Shown: positions 17,895-29,164 of the stretch, in pieces
Position numbering within the stretch: position 1 is the stretch's first letter
Layout: the number at the start of each line of letters is the position of its first letter
DNA from: Methylophaga sp.
GTDB taxonomy: Bacteria > Pseudomonadota > Gammaproteobacteria > Nitrosococcales > Methylophagaceae
DNA: 64,000 bases
Reading direction: 5' to 3'
Assembly: GCA_002696735.1 (NCBI GenBank)
Contig: NZSL01000017.1
Coordinates: 40,761 to 104,760, forward strand
Translations under genes and position numbers: made by a program
Notes under the pieces: model-generated
Told to the model about the DNA's origin: nothing
Databases searched by the model: none
The model's input: the letters and a program-made list of their open reading frames with translations, nothing else

Positions 17895-19145
17895 TCAGAA
17901 ATTGCCCTGAAACCAACTTTTCATTCTGGCAAGCATTCCTTTAAAACCATCCGAGATCACAGATTCACTGTGTCCGGTACTCACTTGTTCATTTCCAAAC
18001 AGTAATAAACCCACACCTGTGGCGTGGATTGGATTACGTACTACATCTACTAACCCACCAACATGCTGGGGTACACCAAGCCTTACCGGCAAATGGAAAA
18101 CTTCTTCTGCCAGTTCGATTGCACCTTCCATTTTTGAACTGCCTCCGGTCAATACCACTCCGGCAGCTAACATTTCTTCAAAGCCACTGCGACGCAGTTC
18201 AGCCTGTACCAGCATTAATAATTCTTCATAACGTGGTTCAACCACTTCGGCCAGTGTCTGTCTCGCTAGTTGACGAGGTGGTCTGTCTCCGACACTTGGC
18301 ACTTCTATGGTTTCATCTTCCCGTGCCAGTTGTGTCAGTGCACAGGCATATTTGATTTTGATTTCTTCGGCATACTGGGTGGGCGTACGTAAGGCCACCG
18401 CAATATCATTAGTAACCTGATCGCCAGCGATCGGAATCACAGCGGTATGACGTATGGCACCATCAATAAACACGGCAATATCCGTTGTACCTCCACCGAT
18501 ATCGACGATGCAGACACCCAGTTCTTTCTCGTCCTGTTCCAGTACCGAGTAGCTGGAAGCCATCTGTTCCAATATGATTCCATCAACAATCAATCCACAG
18601 CGCTCGATACATTTGGTGATGTTTTGAGCGGCACTGACAGCCCCGGTAATCAGATGCACTTTGGCTTCCAGCCGTACTCCTGACATGCCGATAGGCTCAC
18701 GTATACCTTCCTGGTTATCGATAATGAATTCCTGAGGCAATACATGCAGTAATTGCTGATCGCCAGGGAAATGAACTGCCCGAGCGGCATCCAGTACCCG
18801 GTCCAAATCACCCTGTGTCACTTCCTTATCTCGAATGGCTACGGTGCCATGTGAGTTCAGACTACGAATATGACTTCCGGCAATCCCGGCAAATACAGAG
18901 TGGATCTGGCATCCAGCCATCAGCTCGGCTTCTTCTACCGCTCGCTGAATGGATTGCACAGTAGATTCAATATTGACCACTACCCCTTTTTTCATGCCTC
19001 TGGCCGGATGCGAACCGATACCGATAATTTCCAGTTTATTGTCATTGGGACCGGCATCCAGAATCGGCGCTGCCACGATCGCTACCACTTTGGAAGTGCC
19101 GATATCCAGTCCGACAATCAGTTCTCTTTCAATTCGTTTCGACAT
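17895..19145 (-). CDS. ftsA: Cell division protein FtsA
   Basis: FtsA is an actin-fold ATPase that anchors FtsZ to the inner membrane and recruits later division proteins. It has 416 residues with the phosphate motifs VGLDIGTSKV near the start and VDIGGGTTDIAVF near 210, plus GVVLTGGSSKMEG near 335. The C-terminal amphipathic helix (GMLARMKSWFQGNF) is the membrane anchor. Its start overlaps the end of ftsQ by one base, indicating translational coupling. Confidence 0.98.
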   Translation of the reverse strand: MSKRIERELIVGLDIGTSKVVAIVAAPILDAGPNDNKLEIIGIGSHPARGMKKGVVVNIESTVQSIQRAVEEAELMAGCQIHSVFAGIAGSHIRSLNSHGTVAIRDKEVTQGDLDRVLDAARAVHFPGDQQLLHVLPQEFIIDNQEGIREPIGMSGVRLEAKVHLITGAVSAAQNITKCIERCGLIVDGIILEQMASSYSVLEQDEKELGVCIVDIGGGTTDIAVFIDGAIRHTAVIPIAGDQVTNDIAVALRTPTQYAEEIKIKYACALTQLAREDETIEVPSVGDRPPRQLARQTLAEVVEPRYEELLMLVQAELRRSGFEEMLAAGVVLTGGSSKMEGAIELAEEVFHLPVRLGVPQHVGGLVDVVRNPIHATGVGLLLFGNEQVSTGHSESVISDGFKGMLARMKSWFQGNF

Positions 19146-19930
19146 TACACAATTCCATTAAAATCAGGTTGCTTACCGGTTTTCCAAACAACTGCAAGTC
19201 CGTTGGTGTAGCGCATATCCACAATTTTGATTTGATCGCGGTAACTGGCCAACGGGCCTTCAAATACTCGAATAAATCGGGCTAATCGCTGCTCACTTTC
19301 TGCACGTCCCAATTGCAGCTGCATATCATCTGTAAATTTCACCTGCCAGGAACGGCGCTCATCCATGGTCAGACTTTTCACCCTTAATCCAAGCGAATCT
19401 ACAGACTGCTGTATAGTCACAAGTTGCCGTGACATCAACTCACTGCTGCCTTCAGGCCCAAATAACTGAATAAGTCCGGCAGGCATTTTTCCGCTCTCGG
19501 GATAAAACACCTGGCCACGTGTATTGACCAGACCATCTTCATTCCACAGTGCAATTGCCTGATGCTCACTGACCATTAAATGCAAGGTATCCGGCCAGAC
19601 ACGTCTTACCTGTATTTGTGATACCCAGGGAAGTGCTTCACCTGCCGCACGAATTCCTGCCACGTTTACATCAAGGAAACTACCGGTCACATATGGGGTT
19701 ACCGCCTCAATCAAATCCTGTTTATCGGTATTGATTAATTCACCTTCTACCGTGACATGCTGAATCGGCAGCGTATCTGTGTTGTTTAAATAAACGACAC
19801 CGACAATCAGTATCAATAGAACCAACACAGTACTGACATTTCGCAAGTTACTTTGCCAGTTCATTTGTTCGCGTGGTTTCACCACACGGGTCCGTGTTGC
19901 TCCGGCTTTTGGACGTTGTCTGATAGCCAT
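19145..19930 (-). CDS. ftsQ: Cell division protein FtsQ
   Basis: FtsQ is a bitopic inner-membrane protein that links the early and late division proteins through FtsB and FtsL. It has 261 residues: a basic cytoplasmic N-terminus (about 30 residues), one membrane helix (VSTVLVLLILIVGVVYL), the POTRA domain (IQHVTVEGE to RRVWPDTLHLMVSEH) and a beta domain ending in the conserved VDMRYTNGLAVVW. Start and stop codons overlap those of ddlB and ftsA. Confidence 0.95.
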   Translation of the reverse strand: MAIRQRPKAGATRTRVVKPREQMNWQSNLRNVSTVLVLLILIVGVVYLNNTDTLPIQHVTVEGELINTDKQDLIEAVTPYVTGSFLDVNVAGIRAAGEALPWVSQIQVRRVWPDTLHLMVSEHQAIALWNEDGLVNTRGQVFYPESGKMPAGLIQLFGPEGSSELMSRQLVTIQQSVDSLGLRVKSLTMDERRSWQVKFTDDMQLQLGRAESEQRLARFIRVFEGPLASYRDQIKIVDMRYTNGLAVVWKTGKQPDFNGIV

Positions 19931-20868
19931 CAGCGTTTGCCCTCCAGACTGCTCTTTAACACCTGCCCAACCAGATTTTCAAAACTGATTCCTGCCTGAC
20001 GAGCTGCCATTGGCACCAGGCTGTGGTCAGTCATACCGGGCACACTATTCGCTTCCAACAAATAAAAATCACCTTGCTGATCCGCCATAACATCAATGCG
20101 CCCCCAGCCAGACATGTTGAGCGCATTGAAAGCGTTGATTGCCAATTGCTGACAGCGTTTTTCATCAGCATCACTTAAACCACACGGGCACAAATATTCG
20201 GTTGAATCCGCCAGATACTTGGCTTCAAAGTCGTAAAACTCTCTGGGTGTTGTTAATCGAATAACCGGCAGCGCTTCTCCATTTAAAATGCTCACCGTGT
20301 ATTCCGCCCCATGCACCCATTGTTCAGCGATAACTTCATCGTCATAGTCAAAAGCAAGGCTAATGGCTTGTTGCAGTGCTTCGGTTGATGTCACCTTACT
20401 CATACCGATGCTGGACCCTTCGTTGACCGGCTTGACGACTATCGGCAAACCCAATTCTTCAACAATTTTCTGAGGGTTGGACTGACGATTTAAGCGCACA
20501 TATTTTGGTGTTGGTAAACCCTGACTTTGCCAAATCTGTTTGCTCAAACGTTTATTCATTGACAGTACCGCACCGGTGATGCCGCTACCGGTATAAGGAA
20601 TTTGCAATGACTGCAAAACACCCTGAATTTCACCGTCTTCACCGCCACGGCCATGCAGGATAATAAATGCCCGATCAAATTTATCCTGACGCAAACGTTC
20701 ACTAACCGTTTTATCTACATCCAGCTCAACAGCATTGACACCGAGTGACTGTAAAGCAGCTAATACCGCACGGCCGCTTTTCAACGAAATCTCACGTTCT
20801 GCTGAACGTCCACCCATCAACACGGCAACCCGACCAAAACTTTGTGGAGTAATATTTATTTCGCTCAT
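19930..20868 (-). CDS. ddlB: D-alanine--D-alanine ligase
   Basis: The enzyme makes the D-Ala-D-Ala dipeptide used by MurF. It has 312 residues with the ATP-grasp fold. Visible motifs are VLMGGRSAEREISLKSG at the N-terminus, HGRGGEDGEIQG, VKPVNEGSSIGMSKV, and the metal-binding ending GDFYLLEANSVPGMTDHSLVP. The tyrosine in DYDDEVIAEQ favours D-Ala over D-lactate by family comparison, but I hold this loosely. It overlaps both murB and ftsQ, as expected for the division cluster. Confidence 0.97.
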   Translation of the reverse strand: MSEINITPQSFGRVAVLMGGRSAEREISLKSGRAVLAALQSLGVNAVELDVDKTVSERLRQDKFDRAFIILHGRGGEDGEIQGVLQSLQIPYTGSGITGAVLSMNKRLSKQIWQSQGLPTPKYVRLNRQSNPQKIVEELGLPIVVKPVNEGSSIGMSKVTSTEALQQAISLAFDYDDEVIAEQWVHGAEYTVSILNGEALPVIRLTTPREFYDFEAKYLADSTEYLCPCGLSDADEKRCQQLAINAFNALNMSGWGRIDVMADQQGDFYLLEANSVPGMTDHSLVPMAARQAGISFENLVGQVLKSSLEGKR

Positions 20869-21755
20869 GCGTGCTCTCCGATAATGTGAACTTCGGGGAT
20901 CAATCGCACTTTTGTCTCTGCTTCTACACGTTGTCTGACTAAATTAATCAAATCTTCAATATCAGCCGCGCTAGCAGCCCCGTCATTGACAATAAAGTTG
21001 GCATGTTTTGCCGACACGCTTGCCCCACCAACTCGCAACCCCTTCAAACCGCACTGCTCGATTAAGCGCCCGGCATAATCGCCTTGTGGATTACGAAATA
21101 CTGAACCGGCACATGGTTGATTGGTGGGTTGGCTGTCGTTACGTTTTTTCAGCAGCTGTTTAATTAATGCTGTTTCAGTTTCTGCATCTCCCAGCTGTAG
21201 TTCCAGTGTGGCTGAGACAAACCATTCTTTTTCTGGCAGTTCGACATGACGATAGTCAACGTTAAAGTCACTGGCAGGACGCTTTTTCAACTCGCCCTGA
21301 CGCGTTACGGTTGTTGCCTCTTTGACCAACTGCCAGGTTTCCCAGCCATGAGCACCGGCATTCATCGCCAATGCACCACCAAATGTGCCTGGAATACCTG
21401 CCAGAAAGGCTGCCCCACTTAAACCCTGTTTGGCGGATTGCTTGGCAACTTTGCTGCAGTAAACACCTACTTCAGCGGTAACTCTTTGATCATCTATATC
21501 TAGCGCCTGCATGGTTCCGGCCATGCTGATAACCGTGCCAGCAAAACCGCCATCGCGTATTAATAAATTGCTACCCAAGCCTAACCATAATAAAGGTTCA
21601 TCAGCTGGCAACTGGCGTAAAAAAGACGCCAGATCATTTTTATCTTTTGGCTGATAAAAACGCTTTGCTATTCCGCCTACTCGCCATGAAGTGTGCTGAG
21701 ATAACGGCTCATTTATTTTCAATTCGCCTTGCAACTCGGTAAACATGGAGACCAT
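20865..21755 (-). CDS. murB: UDP-N-acetylenolpyruvoylglucosamine reductase MurB
   Basis: MurB reduces the enolpyruvyl group to give UDP-MurNAc, using FAD and NADPH. At 296 residues it is of the shorter type (type II-like length). FAD contacts are in LGLGSNLLIRDGGF and GIPGTFGGALAMNAGAHGWE, the catalytic serine is in PCAGSVFRNP, and the Glu proton donor is in the ending VRLIPEVHIIG. The ATG at 21755 overlaps the murC stop (TAATG); another ATG three codons on is possible. Confidence 0.96.
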   Translation of the reverse strand: MVSMFTELQGELKINEPLSQHTSWRVGGIAKRFYQPKDKNDLASFLRQLPADEPLLWLGLGSNLLIRDGGFAGTVISMAGTMQALDIDDQRVTAEVGVYCSKVAKQSAKQGLSGAAFLAGIPGTFGGALAMNAGAHGWETWQLVKEATTVTRQGELKKRPASDFNVDYRHVELPEKEWFVSATLELQLGDAETETALIKQLLKKRNDSQPTNQPCAGSVFRNPQGDYAGRLIEQCGLKGLRVGGASVSAKHANFIVNDGAASAADIEDLINLVRQRVEAETKVRLIPEVHIIGEHA

Positions 21756-23173
21756 TAGCTCATCTCCTCAAGTTGTTGATCCAACTCTTTAGCGATGGTT
21801 CCGATATCGCCCGCACCAAGGGTAAGCAATAGATCCTGATCCTTTAGTAATCCCGGAAGTACAGAAAACAAGGCTTGTTTATCTTCCACAAATACCGGTT
21901 CAACCTGTCCACGTAATCGTATGGCACGGCATAAACTGCGAGCATCAGCACCCGCAATTTTATTTTCGCCTGCAGGGTAAACTTCCAGCACAACCAAAAC
22001 ATCTATCGTTGACAGCACACGGGCAAAATCTTCGAACAAATCACGCGTTCTGGTATATCGATGTGGCTGGAAAACAACCACTAAACGACGATCCGGCCAG
22101 CCTCCGCGGCTAGCGGCAACTGTCGCTGCAATTTCTGTAGGATGATGACCATAATCATCTACCAGTAACACCTGCCCCTGGCCGATGGTTTTCTCGCCAA
22201 GAATATTGAAGCGTCTGCCAACACCATCAAACTTCAATAGCGCCCGTTGGCAAGCGGCTACGTCAACACCCAAGTTACGGGCGACGGCTAAAGCAGCTGT
22301 CGCATTGAGTGCATTGTGCAGACCGGGCATATTTAAACGAACCTGATATTGCACACCACTTTGAGCTTCACTGACTGTAAACTCACTTTGCCCCTGGTAC
22401 TGCTGCAGATCACTGATTCTAAAGTCGGCTCGTTCATCCTGGCCATAGGTTGTAATGGGACGAGTCACTTCAGGCAATATGCTCTGAACCTCTTCATCAT
22501 CTATGCATAACACCGCAAGACCATAAAACGGCAAGTGATGCAGAAATTCAATAAAAGTGGCTTTAAGCTTTTCAAAATCCCCTTCGTAGGTCGCCATATG
22601 ATCATCATCAATATTGGTCACAATGGCGATCATCGGCTGCAGGTATAAAAAGGACGCATCACTTTCATCTGCTTCAGCGACTAAATAACGTCCGGTACCT
22701 AATCTTGCATTGGAACCCGCACTGTTTAATCGACCACCTATCACAAAGGTTGGATCCAACTCGCCTTCACTTAACAATGCAGCAGTTAAGCTGGTTGTAG
22801 TGGTTTTACCATGCGTACCCGCCACGGCAATGCCATAACTGAAACGCATTAATTCAGCCAGCATCTCTGCACGAGGCACTACTGGAATACGCTGTTCACG
22901 AGCCGCCATGACTTCAACGTTGTCAGCGCTCACTGCGGTTGTTACTACCACCACATCAGCACCTTTCAGGTATGCCGCGTCATGACCAATCATGATATTG
23001 GCCCCAAGCTGGCGCAGGTGTTGAATCAAACTGTTTTCATTCAAGTCCGAACCACTGACCTGATATCCCAGATTCAGCAGTACTTCGGCAATTCCGCCCA
23101 TACCGACACCACCAATTCCGATGAAATGGATATGTTTGACCCGACTTTGCATTGCTGAGGTTAATTTAGCCAT
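21755..23173 (-). CDS. murC: UDP-N-acetylmuramate--L-alanine ligase MurC
   Basis: MurC adds L-alanine to UDP-MurNAc. It has 472 residues with the three-domain Mur ligase layout: a Rossmann-like start ([19 protein letters not shown]), the central ATPase with [17 protein letters not shown] and [10 protein letters not shown], and the C-terminal domain with [15 protein letters not shown] and FQPHRYTRT. It overlaps murG and murB at its ends. Confidence 0.97.
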   Translation of the reverse strand: MAKLTSAMQSRVKHIHFIGIGGVGMGGIAEVLLNLGYQVSGSDLNENSLIQHLRQLGANIMIGHDAAYLKGADVVVVTTAVSADNVEVMAAREQRIPVVPRAEMLAELMRFSYGIAVAGTHGKTTTTSLTAALLSEGELDPTFVIGGRLNSAGSNARLGTGRYLVAEADESDASFLYLQPMIAIVTNIDDDHMATYEGDFEKLKATFIEFLHHLPFYGLAVLCIDDEEVQSILPEVTRPITTYGQDERADFRISDLQQYQGQSEFTVSEAQSGVQYQVRLNMPGLHNALNATAALAVARNLGVDVAACQRALLKFDGVGRRFNILGEKTIGQGQVLLVDDYGHHPTEIAATVAASRGGWPDRRLVVVFQPHRYTRTRDLFEDFARVLSTIDVLVVLEVYPAGENKIAGADARSLCRAIRLRGQVEPVFVEDKQALFSVLPGLLKDQDLLLTLGAGDIGTIAKELDQQLEEMS

Positions 23174-24245
23174 TTGCCCACTCCAGACAGATATCTGCTA
23201 TCTGCATTGCTGTTCCGGGGTTTGCCAATGTTCTTGCCTGTATTGCCATTTGTTCCAATTGTTTTCGGTTTGCCAGTAATGGCCGTATTACTGCTGCCAG
23301 ATCTTTTGCGTTAAGTGCTGAATCGGCTATCAGTAATGCAGCGCCTGCGTCTTTTAATGCCTGAGCATTGTGAGTCTGGTGGTCATCTACTGCATACGGA
23401 TAAGGCACCAGAATTGCCGCAATACCTGTTGCTGCGACCTCGGCCACGGTCAGTGCACCTGCCCGGCAAATAATAAGATCTGCCTCGCTATAGGCTTTCG
23501 CCATATCGTCAATAAACTTGGTGACCGTACCCGCTACTCCTGCCTGTTCATAAGCAAGCTGACAGTCAGCCAGATGTTTTTCACCACATTGATGAATGAC
23601 ATTGATTGTGTGTTCTTTACTGAGTAATGCCAGCGTCTGCGGTACAACCTGATTTAAACTTTTTGCTCCCAGGCTGCCACCTAGCACCAATAGTTTTAAC
23701 GGTTTCTGAGCCCTTGCCTGATAACGAATCTGTGGCTCAGGTAACTGTTCAATTTCTTTTCTAACTGGATTGCCAACCCATCTGGTTTTCTTACTGCTGA
23801 CAAAACTGTTTTCAAATCCCTGCAATACCTGTTTGGCAATTTTTGCCAGCAAGCGATTTGTTAATCCGGCAATAGCATTTTGTTCATGTATTAATAACGG
23901 TTTGCCGGAAAGCCATGCTGCCAGACCACCTGGGCCTGAAGCAAAACCTCCCAGGCCGATCACCACATCAGGCTGAAAACGTTTAATCACTTTTTTGGAT
24001 TCGAGTACTGCACGTAAAATCCTGAACGGCGCTACCAGCCAACCGAAAAGGCCATTGCCACGTAAGCCTTTAATCGGAATTAAATTTAATTTAAAGGAAG
24101 CTGCTGGTACTAAACGGGATTCAATACCACGCTCTGTGCCAATCCATTCAACATCCACCGAACGTGAACGTAGTTCTTCAGCCAAGGCTAATGCTGGAAA
24201 TACATGTCCGCCAGTTCCACCAGCCATAATTAATACGCGAGTCAT
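23166..24245 (-). CDS. murG: UDP-GlcNAc:lipid I transferase MurG
   Basis: MurG adds GlcNAc to lipid I at the inner face of the membrane to form lipid II. From the ATG at 24245 it has 359 residues and starts with [20 protein letters not shown], the donor-domain glycine loop; the frame extends 26 codons further up but that part lies within ftsW. Other GT28 signs are [27 protein letters not shown] and [14 protein letters not shown]. The start overlaps the ftsW stop (ATGA), and the end overlaps murC by 8 bases. Confidence 0.97.
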   Translation of the reverse strand: MTRVLIMAGGTGGHVFPALALAEELRSRSVDVEWIGTERGIESRLVPAASFKLNLIPIKGLRGNGLFGWLVAPFRILRAVLESKKVIKRFQPDVVIGLGGFASGPGGLAAWLSGKPLLIHEQNAIAGLTNRLLAKIAKQVLQGFENSFVSSKKTRWVGNPVRKEIEQLPEPQIRYQARAQKPLKLLVLGGSLGAKSLNQVVPQTLALLSKEHTINVIHQCGEKHLADCQLAYEQAGVAGTVTKFIDDMAKAYSEADLIICRAGALTVAEVAATGIAAILVPYPYAVDDHQTHNAQALKDAGAALLIADSALNAKDLAAVIRPLLANRKQLEQMAIQARTLANPGTAMQIADICLEWANG

Positions 24246-25381
24246 CGTTTGACCCTCGCTGAAGCTTTTTCTGGTTGACGGGTTTCCAGATCTACTCGCA
24301 ATAACAGACCAATGGCAACACAAACAATAACCAGACTACTACCGCCATAACTCATTAATGGCAATGTGAGGCCTTTGGTAGGTAACACGCCCATATTGAC
24401 GCCAATATTGACGCAAGCTTGTAACCCCAGCCATACCGAAATGCCAAAGGCGATTTGTGCGCCAAATAATTGACCCGCTTCTTCTGCTGCTCGGCCTATC
24501 GCCAACGCACGCCAAATCATGGTCAGAAACAAAGCGATTACTGCCACAGCACCAATTAACCCGAGTTCTTCTGCCAGAATTGAAAATAAAAAGTCTGTAT
24601 GTGCTTCGGGCAGATAAAATAATTTTTGCATGCTGCTGCCTAAACCCACCCCCAGCCAATCACCGCGACCAAATGCAATTAGTGCCTGCGTTAACTGGAA
24701 ACCGCTTCCAAACGGATCGGCCCAGGGATCCATAAAACTTTGTAGACGTTGCAGACGGTAAGGCGCCAGCCAGACCATCATAGTAAACAACCCTGCCAGA
24801 ATGGCGATCAAGCCAATAAATACGTCTAATCTGGCACCGCCCAGAAACATCATCACCAATACGGTGGACAAAATGACGACGATGGAGCCCATATCAGGCT
24901 GCATTAACATCAATACTGCTGCTACGCTCAACAACAGTAATGGAGACAATACCTTTAATAGGGATGTGTTTAGTTGTCCATGATGGCGTTGCAGATAATC
25001 TGCCACGTAAATAATGGCAAACAATTTAATCAGTTCGGCTACCTGAAGGTTGACTGGCCCCAAAGGTAACCAACGTGAACTACCGTTAACTTCTCTGCCG
25101 ATCCCAGGAATCAAAACCAATACTAATAGACCAACACCGACCATCAATAACATCGGTGCCATTTGTTGCCAATGAGACAATCTTATCGACATCACACACC
25201 AGGCAAAAAACAATCCAAGTCCGGCAAATGCCAATTGTCTGATAAAGAAATATAATGGTTGTCCGGTTTTGTTCTCAGCAATGGTTATGGAAGCTGAACA
25301 CACCATAATCAAACCAATCAACAATAAGGCCAATGCGGCCATTAAAAGCTTTGAATCGAAGTAGGTGCTTACACGACTCAT
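24242..25381 (-). CDS. ftsW: Lipid II polymerase FtsW (SEDS family)
   Basis: FtsW is the SEDS glycosyltransferase that polymerises septal peptidoglycan together with FtsI. It has 379 residues with about ten membrane segments. Family signs are the catalytic-loop region VNGSSRWLPLGPVNLQVAELIKL, QPDMGSIVVI, FLPEAHTDFLFSILAEELG-type text (YLPEAHTDFLFSI) and the ending LPLMSYGGSSL. It is coupled to murD upstream and murG downstream by overlapping codons. Confidence 0.96.
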   Translation of the reverse strand: MSRVSTYFDSKLLMAALALLLIGLIMVCSASITIAENKTGQPLYFFIRQLAFAGLGLFFAWCVMSIRLSHWQQMAPMLLMVGVGLLVLVLIPGIGREVNGSSRWLPLGPVNLQVAELIKLFAIIYVADYLQRHHGQLNTSLLKVLSPLLLLSVAAVLMLMQPDMGSIVVILSTVLVMMFLGGARLDVFIGLIAILAGLFTMMVWLAPYRLQRLQSFMDPWADPFGSGFQLTQALIAFGRGDWLGVGLGSSMQKLFYLPEAHTDFLFSILAEELGLIGAVAVIALFLTMIWRALAIGRAAEEAGQLFGAQIAFGISVWLGLQACVNIGVNMGVLPTKGLTLPLMSYGGSSLVIVCVAIGLLLRVDLETRQPEKASARVKR

Positions 25382-26733
25382 GCCGCCAACTCCCTGACAG
25401 CCTGTTCAAAATGGTCGCCACGATCAGCGTAATTGGCAAACTGATCAAAACTCGCACAGGCTGGTGAAAGCAGAACCTGCTGACCCGCTTGTGCAGAAAT
25501 ATTTGCCGCCTGAACCGCAGCTTTCATATCTGCTGCAAAATGGACCTGAACTGTTTCCGGTACATGTCGTGCTATTTCTTCAGCAGATTGACCAATCAAT
25601 ACGATAGTGCTGACATAGTCATTGAGGATCGGTCTTAACGGCGCAAAATTCTGTCCTTTGCCAACACCACCGGCAATCAAAACAATCTTGCCATTCTCTG
25701 CAATACCCTCTATTGCAGCGATACTGGCGCCAACGTTAGTGGCTTTAGAATCATTAAACCAGCGTACTCCGTGTAATTCGCGTACAAACCGGCAACGATG
25801 TGGCAGCCCTTTGAACTCTTTTAAGGCTTTTAACATGGCATCCATCGGCAGTCCCATTACAGACCCCAGAGCTAATGCTGCCAATGCATTAGCAATATTA
25901 TGGCTGCCGGCAATTTTCATATCACTGACCAGCATTAACGGCGTATCGCCTTCAGCCAGCCAGAGATGTCCTCTCTGGGTCAGTACACCAAACTCATAAC
26001 CGGTTGATTCATGCAGACTGAAACCAAGCTGATCTCTTCCAGCCTCAGCCATCGCAGAAACAATAGGATCATCTCGGTTTATCACCATGACACCGCTACC
26101 GCTATAAACCTTTTGTTTAGCACGCTGGTAATCTTCGATCGAATCGTAACGATCCAGATGATCGGGACTGACATTGAGTATCACTGAAGCAAATGCATTC
26201 ATAGAATGCACTGTTTCCATCTGAAAACTGGACAACTCAAGTACATAGAAATCTGGAGCAGGATCAGTCAACAAATCCAATGCCGGTGTGCCAAGATTAC
26301 CGCCAACTGCAACTTTTTTATCGGCCATTTGTGCCATTAAACCGACTAAAGTGGTGACGGTACTTTTACCATTCGAACCGGTTATTGCAATGATGGGGGC
26401 GTTGGCGTGGCGTGCAAATAACTCAATATCACCAATAATCTCAATCCCGGCTTCTGCTGCCTGTTTAATCTGGGGCAAACGCGGATCAACGCCGGGGCTC
26501 AATACAATACTGTCAGCTCGCATTAACCAATCGGCAGGGATACCACCTGTTTTCACGACAACTTCTGGATAGTCTTTTTGCAGAGCATTCAGACAGGTAG
26601 GTTTTTCACTGCTATCAATTACCGCCACAGCATTACCCTGCTGCAATAAAAACCGTGCGCATGACAATCCTGTCTGCCCAAGTCCAACAATCAGGCTGTA
26701 ATGCGAACTATGTTGCTGTAATTCTGCTGTCAT
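25378..26733 (-). CDS. murD: UDP-N-acetylmuramoyl-L-alanine--D-glutamate ligase MurD
   Basis: MurD adds D-glutamate to UDP-MurNAc-L-Ala. From the ATG at 26733 (overlapping the mraY stop as ATGA) it has 451 residues; the frame reaches 26787 but the extra part lies in mraY. Motifs: [57 protein letters not shown] and [19 protein letters not shown]. Its 3' end overlaps ftsW by four bases. Confidence 0.96.
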   Translation of the reverse strand: MTAELQQHSSHYSLIVGLGQTGLSCARFLLQQGNAVAVIDSSEKPTCLNALQKDYPEVVVKTGGIPADWLMRADSIVLSPGVDPRLPQIKQAAEAGIEIIGDIELFARHANAPIIAITGSNGKSTVTTLVGLMAQMADKKVAVGGNLGTPALDLLTDPAPDFYVLELSSFQMETVHSMNAFASVILNVSPDHLDRYDSIEDYQRAKQKVYSGSGVMVINRDDPIVSAMAEAGRDQLGFSLHESTGYEFGVLTQRGHLWLAEGDTPLMLVSDMKIAGSHNIANALAALALGSVMGLPMDAMLKALKEFKGLPHRCRFVRELHGVRWFNDSKATNVGASIAAIEGIAENGKIVLIAGGVGKGQNFAPLRPILNDYVSTIVLIGQSAEEIARHVPETVQVHFAADMKAAVQAANISAQAGQQVLLSPACASFDQFANYADRGDHFEQAVRELAA

Positions 26734-27812
26734 CGTATTTTCAACGTCGCTAAACCGACCAGCACCAGAAATACGGTGATGATCCAAAATCGAACAATAA
26801 TGCGTGGTTCCGGCCAGCCTTTTAATTCATAGTGATGATGAATTGGCGCCATCAGGAACACTCGCTTGCCACGTAATTTATATGAGGCCACTTGAATCAT
26901 TACTGACAGAGTTTCAATGACAAAAACCCCGCCCATAATCAGTAATACCAATTCCTGGCGTACCAGAACCGCAACCGTTCCCAGCGCTGCGCCCAGTGCC
27001 AAAGCACCGACATCACCCATAAAAACCTGGGCTGGATAGGTGTTAAACCAGAGGAATCCCAATCCAGCACCCACCATTGCGGCACAGAATACGGTTAATT
27101 CTCCAGCCCCAGGGATATGTGGAATTTGCAGATAATTGGCAAACTCAAAGTGTCCTGCAACATAACTGAATAGCCCTAACGCTGCCGCGACCATTACCGT
27201 AGGCATAATCGCTAAACCATCGAGACCATCTGTCAGATTCACAGCATTACTACTGCCAACTATGACCAAATAGACCACCAGCAGATACCATGCCCCCAGA
27301 GGGATAATGATTTCTTTAAAAAATGGCACGATAAGCTGCGTTTCGGCGGGTGTCTGGACTGTCATGTACAGAAATATTGCTGCCCCCAAACCCACTACTG
27401 ATTGCCAGAAATATTTATAACGGCTTAACAGTCCTTTGGGATCCTGACGAACCAGCTTGATGTAATCATCAACAAAACCAATTGTGCCAAACAGCAGCGT
27501 AACCAGTAACACCACCCAAACGTAACGGTTTGTCAGATCAGCCCACAGTAGGGTACTGACGGCAATTGCAACCAGTATTAAAGAACCGCCCATGGTGGGC
27601 GTACCTGTTTTACTGATATGGGATTCAGGTCCATCATTTCTGACTACCTGGCCAATCTGTCTGAAACTGAGATGTCGGATCATCGTAGGACCCACAATCA
27701 GTGCAATTCCCAATGCGGTCATTACCCCTAAAATGGCCCGTAATGTCAGATATTGAAAGACATTAAAGCCGGTGTAATACTGGCTCAGATATTCACTCAG
27801 TATTAACAGCAT
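26730..27812 (-). CDS. mraY: Phospho-MurNAc-pentapeptide transferase MraY
   Basis: MraY makes lipid I from UDP-MurNAc-pentapeptide and undecaprenyl phosphate. It has 360 residues, the same as E. coli, with about ten membrane helices. Active-site aspartates are in FVDDYIKL and [10 protein letters not shown], and the HHHYELKGW loop ([16 protein letters not shown]) is intact. It is coupled to murF and murD by overlaps. Confidence 0.98.
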   Translation of the reverse strand: MLLILSEYLSQYYTGFNVFQYLTLRAILGVMTALGIALIVGPTMIRHLSFRQIGQVVRNDGPESHISKTGTPTMGGSLILVAIAVSTLLWADLTNRYVWVVLLVTLLFGTIGFVDDYIKLVRQDPKGLLSRYKYFWQSVVGLGAAIFLYMTVQTPAETQLIVPFFKEIIIPLGAWYLLVVYLVIVGSSNAVNLTDGLDGLAIMPTVMVAAALGLFSYVAGHFEFANYLQIPHIPGAGELTVFCAAMVGAGLGFLWFNTYPAQVFMGDVGALALGAALGTVAVLVRQELVLLIMGGVFVIETLSVMIQVASYKLRGKRVFLMAPIHHHYELKGWPEPRIIVRFWIITVFLVLVGLATLKIR

Positions 27813-29164
27813 CAGGCTTCTCCTCCAACGGCCAGTGCATCCGCCAGCTTATCCAGCTTCATAAAGCGAGAGCCTTTAATCAAGCACGCCACATCTTTAT
27901 TCAGTGCATTTTTCAGTTCCGCTTCCAACTCTGACAGCTCATTGAAATGCTGTGCATTATCAGCAAACTCTGCCGAGGCCAGCTGGCTTTGCTGCCCAAT
28001 GGTAAACAACCGTTTCACACCAGCTGACTGTGCATCTCGACCTAACTGTTGATGAATAGCAGTACTTTCTGGTCCGAGCTCGCCGAAATCACCCAGTACC
28101 AACCAATGTTCCCCCGGGAACTGCATCAAGGTTTGCAGGGCCTGACGAAACGATCCGGGATTAGCATTGTAGGTATCATCAATCACTAATGCGTTATTAA
28201 CCGCTTCGCGTAATTGCAAGCGATGCGGAACAGCTTTGATTGCAGCCAAACCTTTAACAATTGCTTCCGGCTCAATGTTGAGCGCTGAACAAACCGCAAT
28301 GGCCGCTAAGGCATTGCTGACATTATGAATTCCGGGTAACGGTAAAAAGATAAAATGACAAACCCCATCCAGTCGCACCATAAAATGACTACCGGTAATG
28401 GCTAACTGCAGGTCTAATGCGACAATATCTGCGGGTTGCTGCAGCCCAAAGCTGATGTGTTGGCGCGCTCCCAGTATTTGTTTCCATAAATCGCCATAAG
28501 GCATATCGGCATTGATTACCGCAACGCCATCAGCTTTCAGGCCGGCATAGATCTCACCTTTTGCTTCAGCCACGCCCTGCAATGAACCAAAACCTTCGAG
28601 ATGCGCTGCGCCGACATTATTGATTACAGCAACATCGGGCTCCGCCATGGCAACCAGAGTGGCAATCTCACCTGAATGATTTGCGCCCATTTCGATCACC
28701 GCATAATCGTAGCTATCATTAAGACGCGTCAGGGTAAGCGGAACACCAAGATTATTATTCAGATTTCCTTTTGTAGCCAACACGTTGCCGGATTGCGCCA
28801 GAATGGATGAAATCATTTCCTTAAGCGTGGTTTTACCGTTACTACCTGTTACCGCGACAACTTTTGCATGACTGTTTTCCCGCCATAGTCTGGCAATCGC
28901 TCCGTAGGCTTTGGTGACATCATCAACCACAATCTGAGGCAGTTCATTGGCAATATACCGATTAACTAATGCACCACTCGCACCCGCCAAACGTGCCTGC
29001 TCTATAAAATCATGGCCATCCATATTCTCGCCGGACAGCGCGACAAACAAATCACCATTTTCAATCTGACGGCTATCAATCTTGCTGCCTGTCATCACGG
29101 CATCTTCGCCGTGTAACTCGGCGTTCAGTTGCTCAGCAATTTTGCTCAGGTGAATAGTGGTCAT
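27812..29164 (-). CDS. murF: UDP-MurNAc-tripeptide--D-Ala-D-Ala ligase MurF
   Basis: MurF attaches the D-Ala-D-Ala dipeptide made by DdlB. It has 450 residues. The ATP loop is [13 protein letters not shown] near residue 110, followed by [11 protein letters not shown] and [10 protein letters not shown]; the C-terminal domain begins at [17 protein letters not shown] and contains VLGDFGELG. Its N-terminus overlaps the end of murE by four bases. Confidence 0.96.
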   Translation of the reverse strand: MTTIHLSKIAEQLNAELHGEDAVMTGSKIDSRQIENGDLFVALSGENMDGHDFIEQARLAGASGALVNRYIANELPQIVVDDVTKAYGAIARLWRENSHAKVVAVTGSNGKTTLKEMISSILAQSGNVLATKGNLNNNLGVPLTLTRLNDSYDYAVIEMGANHSGEIATLVAMAEPDVAVINNVGAAHLEGFGSLQGVAEAKGEIYAGLKADGVAVINADMPYGDLWKQILGARQHISFGLQQPADIVALDLQLAITGSHFMVRLDGVCHFIFLPLPGIHNVSNALAAIAVCSALNIEPEAIVKGLAAIKAVPHRLQLREAVNNALVIDDTYNANPGSFRQALQTLMQFPGEHWLVLGDFGELGPESTAIHQQLGRDAQSAGVKRLFTIGQQSQLASAEFADNAQHFNELSELEAELKNALNKDVACLIKGSRFMKLDKLADALAVGGEA